From contig NZ_JAJJPA010000048.1 in assembly GCF_020907985.1 (NCBI RefSeq), positions 1-45,911 on the forward strand: 45,911 nt of DNA, in the 5' to 3' direction. The position numbers and the translations under genes are program-made. Origin of the DNA: Kitasatospora humi (GTDB lineage: Bacteria; Actinomycetota; Actinomycetes; Streptomycetales; Streptomycetaceae). This document shows positions 1-7,047 of this stretch, piece by piece (within the stretch, counting starts at the first letter, position 1; every line of letters starts with the position of its first letter). The notes beneath the pieces are model-generated. The model saw only the letters and a list, made by a program, of their open reading frames with translations, did no database searches and was not told the DNA's origin.

Positions 1-20
1 GGAGACGGCCGCTGACCACG

Positions 21-26
21 TAACCT
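21..26 (+). promoter_or_regulatory. Candidate -10 box of dcd (leaderless type)
   Basis: TAACCT lies 6 nt before the GTG start of dcd, and there is no purine-rich ribosome binding site between them. This fits a leaderless transcript. The matching -35 would fall at or before the window edge, so the call rests on the -10 box only. Confidence 0.35.
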
Positions 27-32
27 CGTGGC

Positions 33-608
33 GTGCTGCTCTCCGACAAAGACATCCGTGCCGAGATCGACCAGGGTCGGGTCGTCATCGACCCGTTCGA
101 CCCCGCCATGGTCCAGCCGTCCAGCATCGACGTGCGGCTGGACCGGTTCTTCCGGGTTTTCGAGAACCACCGCTACCCGCACATCGACCCCTCCCAGGAG
201 CAGCCGGACCTGACCAGGCTGGTCGAGCCGGAGGGGGACGACGCGTTCATCCTGCACCCGGGCGAGTTCGTGCTGGCGTCCACCTACGAGGTGATCACGC
301 TGCCGGACGACGTGGCGTCGCGCCTGGAGGGCAAGTCGAGCCTCGGTCGACTGGGCCTGCTGACCCACTCGACGGCGGGCTTCATCGACCCGGGCTTCAG
401 CGGGCACGTGACGCTGGAGCTGTCGAACGTCGCCACGCTCCCCATCAAGCTCTACCCGGGCATGAAGATCGGGCAGCTCTGCCTGTTCCGGCTCTCCTCG
501 CCCTCCGAGCACCCGTACGGCTCCGAGCGGTACGGCTCGCGCTACCAGGGGCAGCGCGGACCGACGCCGTCCCGCTCGTACCTGAACTTCCACCGCACCA
601 GCGTCTGA
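33..608 (+). CDS. dcd: dCTP deaminase (possibly bifunctional dCTP deaminase/dUTPase)
   Basis: This 191-residue protein is full length for Dcd, which deaminates dCTP on the way to dUMP and dTTP in the cytosol. The family signature K-S-S-L-G-R is at residues 101-106. The active-site stretch GFIDPGFSGHVTLELSN follows, with the expected catalytic Glu at about residue 129. The C-terminal YQGQRGPTPSR tail is the part that closes over the nucleotide. Actinobacterial members can also hydrolyse dUTP, and the sequence alone does not settle which form this is. The GTG start gives the conserved MLLSDKDI N-terminus; no Shine-Dalgarno site sits at a normal distance. It is convergent with the next gene, with only 16 bp between the stops. 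Confidence 0.95.
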   Translation: MLLSDKDIRAEIDQGRVVIDPFDPAMVQPSSIDVRLDRFFRVFENHRYPHIDPSQEQPDLTRLVEPEGDDAFILHPGEFVLASTYEVITLPDDVASRLEGKSSLGRLGLLTHSTAGFIDPGFSGHVTLELSNVATLPIKLYPGMKIGQLCLFRLSSPSEHPYGSERYGSRYQGQRGPTPSRSYLNFHRTSV

Positions 609-624
609 GCGCTGAGGAAGGTCG

Positions 625-1518
625 TCAGACCCGCTTGGGGCGGGTCACCGCGACCAGCTCGCTGCCGTCCTCCGAAAGCGTCAACTCGGTCTCCAGTGCG
701 GACAGTTGACCCAGCCGGTGGAGGTGGGTGCCGCCGCAGGCGATCGACGCGGGGCCGGCCGGCAGCTCGCAGTGCCAGTTGCGACGGGCGGTCAGCTCGG
801 GGCCGGGCACCTCGATCCGCACCGGGGCGTCGGCGGCCACCCAGCCGGCCAGCCGCTCGTTGACCGCGGCGGTGATCGCCGGCAGTGCGTCGGCCAGGGC
901 CGGCAGGCCGTCCGCGGCGTCGGTGGTGAAGCCCTTCTTGCGCAGCGACTTGCCGAGCCGGTAGGTGTCGGTGCTGGCCTCGGTGTCCATCACCGAGGAA
1001 GCCATCGCCAGGCTGTCGAAGTCGGGGTGGCCGAAGGCGTCGGCACGGCCCGGGTCCTTGCGCCAGCGCTCGGCGAGCGCCTCGTTGAGGGCCAGCGCCA
1101 GCAGGTGGCAGCCGGTGTGGGCGGCGCTCAGCGCGGCGCGGCGCTCGGCGTCCACCGCCAGGGCCACCGGGGCGCCCGGGGTGAGCTCGGCGGGCTGCTC
1201 CTCGACCACGTGCAGCACCAGCCAGGACCAGGCCTCGTCGCCGCGCCGCACCGGGATGTCGGCGCCCACCAGCAGCTCGTCGGACTCCGGGCCGACGGCG
1301 GCGGTCAGGCAGTCGACCACGGCCAGCTCGGTGCCCGCCACGGTCAGCGTGCCGGTGTCGGCGGGCTGGTCGGGCCAGGTGTGGTCGAGCGGGTGGAACG
1401 GGGTGTCCGCGGTGACGATCCCGTACCGGCCGTCGCCGAGCTGGTGGACGGCGAGCACGGTGGACTCGCCGTCCACCGCTCCGCCGGGGAAGCTGACACG
1501 GGTGGTGGGGAGGGGCAT
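625..1518 (-). CDS. AlaX-like alanyl-tRNA editing domain protein (metal-dependent hydrolase)
   Basis: 297 residues. The two zinc-site motifs of the Thr/Ala-tRNA synthetase second additional domain are visible: H134-x3-H138 in AAHTGCHLL and C261-x3-H265 in CGGTHLHRLG. Stand-alone proteins of this family deacylate mischarged tRNA(Ala). The N-terminal ~120 residues form a small beta-rich domain like the AlaRS region before the editing domain. There is no synthetase catalytic core, so this is a trans-editing or related hydrolase, not a tRNA ligase. The ATG start gives MPLPTTRVSFPGG. It follows the Yip1-type gene on the same strand with a 152-bp gap. Substrate specificity cannot be read from the sequence. 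Confidence 0.8.
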   Translation of the reverse strand: MPLPTTRVSFPGGAVDGESTVLAVHQLGDGRYGIVTADTPFHPLDHTWPDQPADTGTLTVAGTELAVVDCLTAAVGPESDELLVGADIPVRRGDEAWSWLVLHVVEEQPAELTPGAPVALAVDAERRAALSAAHTGCHLLALALNEALAERWRKDPGRADAFGHPDFDSLAMASSVMDTEASTDTYRLGKSLRKKGFTTDAADGLPALADALPAITAAVNERLAGWVAADAPVRIEVPGPELTARRNWHCELPAGPASIACGGTHLHRLGQLSALETELTLSEDGSELVAVTRPKRV

Positions 1519-1578
1519 GCGGGGTCTCCGAAGGTCGTGACGGGTCGGCTGGGACGGTCCAGCCTATTCGGCCACGGT

Positions 1579-1647
1579 TCGACCCGGCGCCGGTGGCTTG
1601 CCCGGCCGGCGCGGTCGGCCGGCTCGACCCGGCGCCGGTGGCTTGCC
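1579..1647. repeat. 24-bp direct repeat, two copies 45 bp apart
   Basis: The same 24 bases (tcgacccggcgccggtggct plus tgcc) occur at 1579-1602 and 1624-1647, in the gap between the Yip1-type gene and the AlaX-like gene. Each copy contains the short palindrome GGCGCC. No function can be assigned. Confidence 0.8.
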
Positions 1648-1670
1648 GGCCCCGGCGCCGGGCGGCCGGC

Positions 1671-2621
1671 TCAACCCAGCGTCGGCAGCTTGATCAGCAC
1701 GAGCAGCGCCAGCAGCTGAACGGCCGCCGCACCGGCCGCCTTGCCCCAGGGCAGGTCGTGCACCCGGCGCACGAGGGTGGTCAGCAGCACCGCGCAGAGC
1801 AGCCAGCTGACCCAGCCGAGCAGCTGCACCACCGGGCTGGCCGAGGGGAGGAAGAGCGCGAGCAGCAGCCGGGGCGCGTCGGTGGTCCAGCCGATCAGCA
1901 CCGCGAGCCCGACGGTCGACGCGTACGGACCGTCGCCGCCGAACTGGCGGGCCAGCGCATAGGTGACCGAGCCGAGCATCAGGCCGCACAGCGTGAAGCC
2001 CAACGCGGCCCCGAACATCGACCAGGCGGCCACCGAGAAGGTCGATCCGACGACGTCGTTGTGGGTGTCGCCGAAGCCGAACACGGCGAGCGCGCCGTAG
2101 AGCAGCGAGACGGTGATCGCGGGCAGCCAGGCCTGGTGGTCGCGCATCTGGTCGAAGGTGCGGGCGGGGGCCCGGTAGATGCCGATCAGCAGCTCGCGCC
2201 AGGCGAGCCGGGGGCCGCCGATCCGGGGCGCGGTGCGGCCGCCGGCCCGGTAGGTGGTGACGTGGTCCTGGCTGGCGGCCTGGTCCTCGTAGTAGTACGG
2301 CTGCCCGGCGCCCCCGTCCTGGCGGGGTTCGTGGCCGGAGTCGTAGTAGTACGGCTGCTCCGCGCCACCGTCGTGCCCCGCACCACCGCCGTACCCCGCA
2401 CCACCGTCATGCCCGGCAGCACCGTCGTACCGGGCGCCGTCGTAGCGGGTGCGGTCGTCGTACCGCGCCCGGCCGCCGTCGATGGTGCGGTCGTCGGGAC
2501 GGGCCCCGTACCCGGAGCCGTACGCCCCGTACCCGCCCCGGTCGGGGAGGGTGCTCCCCGCCTGGTCACCGGCGTGCTGCCGGTCGCCGCCCCACCCGCT
2601 CTGATATCCGTTCCCTGCCAC
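1671..2621 (-). CDS. Yip1-domain integral membrane protein with low-complexity N-terminus
   Basis: 316 residues from the GTG at 2621. Residues 1-130 are hydrophilic and rich in Gly, Asp, Arg and Tyr. Two QPYYY blocks (EQPYYYDSG and GQPYYYEDQ) sit inside GGA repeats. The C-terminal half has four or five hydrophobic segments, starting near LPAITVSLLYGALAVFG, and the segment ARTFDQMRDHQAW ahead of them is the usual entry into a Yip1 domain. In streptomycetes this protein is uncharacterised. The start is uncertain: GGAGG directly abuts the GTG, so an unusual or leaderless start is possible. Upstream reading frame is open to 2822 but lies in repetitive terminator sequence and has no family resemblance. 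Confidence 0.75.
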   Translation of the reverse strand: MAGNGYQSGWGGDRQHAGDQAGSTLPDRGGYGAYGSGYGARPDDRTIDGGRARYDDRTRYDGARYDGAAGHDGGAGYGGGAGHDGGAEQPYYYDSGHEPRQDGGAGQPYYYEDQAASQDHVTTYRAGGRTAPRIGGPRLAWRELLIGIYRAPARTFDQMRDHQAWLPAITVSLLYGALAVFGFGDTHNDVVGSTFSVAAWSMFGAALGFTLCGLMLGSVTYALARQFGGDGPYASTVGLAVLIGWTTDAPRLLLALFLPSASPVVQLLGWVSWLLCAVLLTTLVRRVHDLPWGKAAGAAAVQLLALLVLIKLPTLG

Positions 2622-2663
2622 CCTCCGAAGGTACCCGCAAAGGAGCACCGGGACCGGACGCGC

Positions 2664-2707
2664 CGAGGGGTTGCAGCAGTGCTGTGACGCACTGCCGCAA
2701 CCCCTCG
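2664..2707 (-). terminator. Hairpin terminator between the pyrophosphorylase and Yip1-type genes
   Basis: An 11-bp stem (2664-2674 with 2697-2707) and an inner 6-bp stem (2676-2681 with 2690-2695) are separated by one mismatch, with an 8-nt loop. It lies downstream of the minus-strand pyrophosphorylase stop. There is no U-tract, as is common in this group. The 150 bp between it and that stop is imperfect GCCC/GGAA repeats. Confidence 0.65.
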
Positions 2708-2857
2708 AACGGAAAGGCCTGTCGCGAGGCCCGGCGGCGAGCCCCGGCCGGAACACCCGCCCTGAGCGCCCTGCCCGGAGTGCCCTGCCTGGAACGCCCG
2801 CCCGGAGCCCTCGCCGGAACACCAGCCGGAAGCCCTGCCCGGAAGACCCGCGGCGAA

Positions 2858-4000
2858 CTACTTCTGCAGCACCGACCCGTGCACGGCCGCCGCGGAGGTC
2901 TCGCCGGCGGGGCAGCCGCCGGGGCCGGCGGTGGTGCGCACCGCGCCGACCGCGAGCCGGATGCCGCAGGCGATCCGGATGCCGTTCGGCAGCTCGTTGT
3001 CGGCCTCGACCACGGCGCCGTCGCCGATCACCGCGCCGTCCAGCACGGTGCGCTCGCCGATCACCGCGTAGGCGCCCACGATCGAGTCCTTGACCACGGC
3101 GTCCGCGTGGACCACCGCACCGGGGAGCACCACGGAGCCCTCGACGATGGCGCCGGCCCCGACCGAGGCGCCCTCGGAGACCACGGTGCCGGAGCTGAGC
3201 ACGGCGGCCGGGTCCACGGTGGCACCGGGCAGCAGCAGGGCCTCACCGGTGGGGCCGGGCACGGCGGGCGAGTCGACCCGCCCGAGCACCAGGTCGGCCG
3301 AGCCGCGCACGAAGGCACCGGGGGTGCCGAGGTCCAGCCAGTAGGAGGTGTCGACCACGCCGCGCACCAGGGCGCCGCTGGCCAGCAGCTCGGGGAAGGT
3401 CTCGCGCTCGACGGAGACCACCCGGCCCGCCGGGATGCGGTCGATCACCGAGCGGGTGAAGACGTAGCAGCCGGCGTTGATCTGGTCGGTGACGATCTGC
3501 TCGGGGGTCTCCGGCTTCTCCAGGAACTCCAGCACCCGGCCCTGCTCGTCGGTCGGCACCAGGCCGAACGCGCGCGGGTCCTCGACCCGGGTGAGGTGCA
3601 GGGTGACGTCGGCGCCGGCGGCCACGTGGCCGTCGCGCAGCGCGGCGATGTCCAGACCGGAGAGGATGTCGCCGTTGAAGATCAGGACCGGCTCGTCGGG
3701 GCCGCAGGTCAGGCCCTCGGCGGCGTTGCGGATCGCGCCGCCGGTGCCCAGCGGCTCCTCCTCGGTGAGGTAGACCAGCTCGATGCCGTAGGGGGAACCG
3801 TCGGCGAAGTGCTCCTCGAAGACCTCGGCCAGGTAGGAGGTGGCCAGCACCACGCGGGTGACGCCGGCGGCGGCCGCCCGGGCGAGCTGGTGCGCGATGA
3901 AGGGCACACCCGCGACGGGGAGCATGGGCTTCGGGGTATGCGTGGTGAGCGGGCGGAGCCGGGTGCCCTGACCACCCACCAGCATGATCGCCTGGGTCAT
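2858..4000 (-). CDS. NDP-sugar (probably mannose-1-phosphate guanylyl-) transferase
   Basis: 380 residues. The N-terminus carries the nucleotidyltransferase signature GGQGTRLRPLTxxTPKPM at residues 9-26, with NGDILSGLD further on as the metal-binding Asp loop. The C-terminal third has the hexapeptide-like pattern of a left-handed beta-helix (runs such as SSGTVVSEGASVGAGAIVEG). This arrangement is typical of actinobacterial GDP-mannose or glucose-1-phosphate pyrophosphorylases feeding cell-wall or glycan synthesis. The ATG at 4000 has AAGGGGAG about 10 nt upstream and gives MTQAIMLVGG. The frame stays open to 4243 but without family resemblance. The exact sugar and nucleotide cannot be told from sequence alone. 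Confidence 0.85.
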   Translation of the reverse strand: MTQAIMLVGGQGTRLRPLTTHTPKPMLPVAGVPFIAHQLARAAAAGVTRVVLATSYLAEVFEEHFADGSPYGIELVYLTEEEPLGTGGAIRNAAEGLTCGPDEPVLIFNGDILSGLDIAALRDGHVAAGADVTLHLTRVEDPRAFGLVPTDEQGRVLEFLEKPETPEQIVTDQINAGCYVFTRSVIDRIPAGRVVSVERETFPELLASGALVRGVVDTSYWLDLGTPGAFVRGSADLVLGRVDSPAVPGPTGEALLLPGATVDPAAVLSSGTVVSEGASVGAGAIVEGSVVLPGAVVHADAVVKDSIVGAYAVIGERTVLDGAVIGDGAVVEADNELPNGIRIACGIRLAVGAVRTTAGPGGCPAGETSAAAVHGSVLQK

Positions 4001-4181
4001 CTGTGCGTTTCTCCCCTTGGTTCCAGTCAGCGATCTGGCCTGTGGAATTGCCAGGACCGTCTTGGGTGCTTGGTGCTCGGTGCTCGGTTTTGCGCCGCTC
4101 ACCGACTGCTGATCAGTTGACGGACGCTTCGGACGGGACTGCACGGGCGCCTGGTGACGCCCCGAATCGCGGTCCCAAACA

Positions 4182-4213
4182 GCCTGCCCCGGGCGGATTG
4201 GCCCGGGGCAGGC
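4182..4213 (-). terminator. Perfect 12-bp hairpin, probable terminator
   Basis: GCCTGCCCCGGG (4182-4193) pairs perfectly with CCCGGGGCAGGC (4202-4213) around an 8-nt loop. On the minus strand it lies 320 bp past the Fe-S oxidoreductase stop, beyond the minisatellite, and 180 bp before the pyrophosphorylase start. It therefore most likely ends the oxidoreductase transcript. Confidence 0.7.
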
Positions 4214-4283
4214 ATCATATGTGAGGCGTTGAGCCGCAAGCACATTCGCACTCGGGCCAAACAGCCGTTCTCACGTGGTCATC

Positions 4284-4530
4284 GGGCTTTCTCATGCACG
4301 AGGCCCACGCCGTCCCCGGGCTTTCTCCTGCCCGGGGCCCACGCCGCCCACGGGCTTTCTCCTGCCCGGGCCCACGCCGCCCACGGGCTTTCTCATGCAC
4401 GAGGCCCACGCCGTCCACCGTCTTTCTCAAGCCCGAGGCCCGCGCAGTCCTCGGGCATTCTCATCCCGGGGCCCGCGCGGGCCTCGTGCATTCTCAGCCC
4501 TTGGGCCGACGCCGGTACTCGGGCATTCCC
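4284..4530. repeat. 33-35 bp tandem repeat (minisatellite), about 7-8 units
   Basis: The core gggCTTTCTC, with later units gggCATTCTC/C, recurs with its seven-base block starting at 4287, 4321, 4355, 4388, 4422, 4456, 4489 and 4524. The period is 34, 34, 33, 34, 34, 33 and 35 bp. Most of the unit is conserved (ctttctc-tgc-cg-ggcccacgccg-cc-cggg), so there are no unique spacers. The array fills the 3' flank of the minus-strand oxidoreductase gene, whose stop is at 4536. The period is not a multiple of three, so it does not encode a protein repeat. Confidence 0.9.
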
Positions 4531-4535
4531 GTGTC

Positions 4536-6758
4536 CTAGGCCTCGACGGTCTCCGGCTCCTCGACCACCGGCGCGGCCTTGACCGAGTCGAGCAGCAGCT
4601 GGGCCACGTCGACCACCTTCAGGTGCTCCTTGGCGGCACCCTCGTTCTTCTTGCCGTTCACCGAGTCGGAGAGCATCACCAGGCAGAACGGGCAGGCGGT
4701 GGAGACGATGTCCGGGTTGAGCGACAGCGCCTCGTCGACGCGTTCGGTGTTGATCCGCTTGCCGATCCGCTCCTCCATCCACATCCGGGCACCACCGGCG
4801 CCGCAGCAGAAGCCGCGCTCCTTGTGGCGGTGCATCTCCTGCTGGCGCAGACCCGGGACCTTGTCCATGATCTCGCGCGGCGGGCTGTAGACCTTGTTGT
4901 GGCGGCCCAGGTAGCAGGGGTCGTGGTAGGTGATCAGGCCCTCGACCGGGTTGACCGGGATCAGCTTGCCCTCGTCGATCAGGTGCTGGAGCAGCTGGGT
5001 GTGGTGGATCACCTCGAAGTGGCCGCCGAGCTGCGGGTACTCGTTGGCGATGGTGTTGAAGCAGTGCGGGCAGGTGGCCACGATCCGCTTCTTCGGCGCG
5101 TCCTCGAGGGCGGCGTTCAGGGTCTCGACGTTCTGCGCGCCGAGCATCTGGAAGAGGAACTCGTTGCCCAGGCGGCGGGCCGAGTCACCGGTGCAGGACT
5201 CCTCCTTGCCCAGGATGGCGAACGTGACGCCGGCGGTGTGCAGCAGCTCCGCGAAGGCCTTGGTGGTCTTCTTGGCCCGGTCCTCCAGGGCGCCTGCGCA
5301 GCCGACCCAGTAGAGGTACTCGACCTCGGCGGGGTCGATGTCCTGGCCGATGACCGGCACCTCGATGCCGGTCTCCTTCTTGAGCTCCTTGACCCAGTCC
5401 AGGCGCGCCTTGGTGGCCAGGCCCCAGGGGTTGCCCTTGTTCTCCAGGTTCTTGAGCATCGTCCCGGCCTCGGTCGGGAACGAGGACTCGATCATCACCT
5501 GGTAGCGGCGCATGTCGACGATGTGGTCGATGTGCTCGATGTCCACCGGGCACTGCTCGACGCAGGCGCCGCAGGTGGTGCAGGACCACAGCACGTCCGG
5601 GTCGATGACGCCGTTCTCCTCGGCGGTGCCGATCAGCGGGCGCTCGGCCTCGGCCAGCGCGGCCGCCGGCACGCCGGCCAGCTGCTCGGCGGTGGCCTTC
5701 TCGTCGCCCTCGACCGTCTTGCCGCCGCCGGCCAGCAGGTAGGGCGCCTTGGCGTGGGCGTGGTCGCGCAGCGACATGATCAGCAGCTTGGGCGACAGCG
5801 GCTTGCCGGTGTTCCAGGCGGGGCACTGGGACTGGCAGCGGCCGCACTCGGTGCAGGTGGAGAAGTCGAGGATGCCCTTCCAGGAGAAGTGCTCGACCTG
5901 GGAGACGCCGAAGACGGCGTCCTCGGCCGGGTCCTCGAAGTCGATCGGCTGACCGCCGCTGGTCATCGGCTGCAGCGCGCCGAGCGCCACCTGGCCGTCG
6001 GCGTTCCGCTTGAACCAGATGTTCGGGAAGCCCAGGAAGCGGTGCCAGGCGACGCCCATGTCGGTGTTGAGCGAGACCGTGATCATCCAGATGAAGGAGA
6101 CCGAGATCTTGATTGCCGCGACCAGGAAGACCAGGTTGTGCAGGGTGCCGATGCCGAGCCCGGAGAACGCCTTGACCAGCGGGTACGAGACCACGTACGC
6201 GGCCGAGTAGTGGTTGACCCCGGCCTGCGCGCCCTCCAGGCCGCGCAGGGTCAGGATCGCCGCACCGATGATCAGGATGACCCACTCGATGAAGTACGCG
6301 AAGCCCATGTTGGAGCCGGCGAAGCGGGACTTGCGGCCCGACCTGTTCGGCAGGCTCAGCTGACGGATCACGGTCAGCACCGCGATGCCGAGGAAGGTCA
6401 CCAGGCCGATCAGCTCCTGGAACACCAGGTACGGCGTCCAGTCGCCGATGACCGGCACCAGCCACTCGGGGTCGAAGAGCTGACCGATCGCGCCGACCAG
6501 GGTGAAGATCAGCGCGTAGAAGCCGATGGCGACGCCCCAGTGGGCGACACCGACGATGCCCCACTTGTTCATCCGGGTGTGCCCGAGGAACTCCCGGATC
6601 AGGGTGACGGTCCGGGCGACCGGGTCGTTGATCCGCGACCCCTTCGGCACCGGCTGGCCGAGCCTGACGAACCGGTAGATCTGGGCGATGGCGCGAGCGA
6701 ACAGCGCCACGCCGACCACGATGGTCGTTAGTGAGATGACGATCGCTGCTAGCTGCAT
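4536..6758 (-). CDS. Membrane-bound Fe-S oxidoreductase (heterodisulfide-reductase-like, CCG domains)
   Basis: 740 residues. The first ~250 contain about five transmembrane segments (for example 5-27, 70-92, 112-132, 155-172, 205-228), resembling the membrane b-type part of NarI/HdrE-like proteins. Two 4Fe-4S motifs follow: C302-x2-C305-x2-C308-x3-C312 and C393-x2-C396-x2-C399-x3-C403. The C-terminal half carries two CCG-type halves: CPHCFNTIANEYP followed by YHDPCYLGRHN, then FCCGAGG. Such fusions pass electrons between the quinone pool and a soluble partner; the partner is not known. The ATG at 6758 has GGAGAG at a good distance. It is divergent from dnaK and followed by the minisatellite. 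Confidence 0.85.
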   Translation of the reverse strand: MQLAAIVISLTTIVVGVALFARAIAQIYRFVRLGQPVPKGSRINDPVARTVTLIREFLGHTRMNKWGIVGVAHWGVAIGFYALIFTLVGAIGQLFDPEWLVPVIGDWTPYLVFQELIGLVTFLGIAVLTVIRQLSLPNRSGRKSRFAGSNMGFAYFIEWVILIIGAAILTLRGLEGAQAGVNHYSAAYVVSYPLVKAFSGLGIGTLHNLVFLVAAIKISVSFIWMITVSLNTDMGVAWHRFLGFPNIWFKRNADGQVALGALQPMTSGGQPIDFEDPAEDAVFGVSQVEHFSWKGILDFSTCTECGRCQSQCPAWNTGKPLSPKLLIMSLRDHAHAKAPYLLAGGGKTVEGDEKATAEQLAGVPAAALAEAERPLIGTAEENGVIDPDVLWSCTTCGACVEQCPVDIEHIDHIVDMRRYQVMIESSFPTEAGTMLKNLENKGNPWGLATKARLDWVKELKKETGIEVPVIGQDIDPAEVEYLYWVGCAGALEDRAKKTTKAFAELLHTAGVTFAILGKEESCTGDSARRLGNEFLFQMLGAQNVETLNAALEDAPKKRIVATCPHCFNTIANEYPQLGGHFEVIHHTQLLQHLIDEGKLIPVNPVEGLITYHDPCYLGRHNKVYSPPREIMDKVPGLRQQEMHRHKERGFCCGAGGARMWMEERIGKRINTERVDEALSLNPDIVSTACPFCLVMLSDSVNGKKNEGAAKEHLKVVDVAQLLLDSVKAAPVVEEPETVEA

Positions 6759-6837
6759 CCGGCTCTCCGTACTCCAGCGGCGGTGAGGGGGTAAGACGGT
6801 CAAGTGTACTGGTGGGTAACTTGGCGCCCACCCGGCC

Positions 6838-6909
6838 GGACCATACCGCCCAATAGCACCTATCCAGAAGACGCTCAAGGTATGGCGGCAGTCACGTAAG
6901 GCCATACTC
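6838..6909. promoter_or_regulatory. Dispersed CATACC/GGTATG half-sites before the oxidoreductase gene
   Basis: CATACC at 6841-6846, GGTATGGC near 6879 and GCCATAC near 6901 form interrupted inverted repeats in the divergent region, 85-145 bp upstream of the oxidoreductase ATG. This is a possible operator; no known consensus was matched. Confidence 0.3.
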
Positions 6910-6955
6910 ACCCATTGGGGGCAAAATGGAAGGGGCCAGCCCGGGGAGCAGAAAA

Positions 6956-6976
6956 GTTGAGTCGGGACCGCTCATG
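6956..6976 (+). promoter_or_regulatory. HAIR (HspR) operator, distal copy, of the dnaK operon
   Basis: GTTGAGT-N7-GCTCATG matches the HspR inverted repeat CTTGAGT-N7-ACTCAAG at 6/7 and 5/7 positions with the exact spacing. It sits just upstream of the probable -35. Confidence 0.65.
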
Positions 6977-6980
6977 GCTG

Positions 6981-7009
6981 TTGACTCACCAGCGCGCCTC
7001 ATGCATGCT
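6981..7009 (+). promoter_or_regulatory. Probable dnaK promoter
   Basis: TTGACT (6981-6986), a 17-bp spacer and CATGCT (7004-7009) form a vegetative-sigma-type promoter with a weak -10. It is flanked by one HAIR copy upstream, and a second HAIR copy overlaps its -10. Confidence 0.5.
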
Positions 7010-7028
7010 TGAGTGCGTACAGCTCAAC
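7008..7028 (+). promoter_or_regulatory. HAIR (HspR) operator, proximal copy, of the dnaK operon
   Basis: CTTGAGT (7008-7014), seven bases, then GCTCAAC (7022-7028). The left half is a perfect match to the HAIR consensus and the right half matches 5/7. Its position at the transcription start would block initiation when HspR is bound. Confidence 0.8.
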
Positions 7029-7047
7029 TCTCCGTGGAGGTATGCAG

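Noticed and set aside
4284..4530. Possible CRISPR array
   Set aside because: Units are 33-35 bp and conserved over nearly their whole length, so there are no unique spacers, and no cas genes are near.
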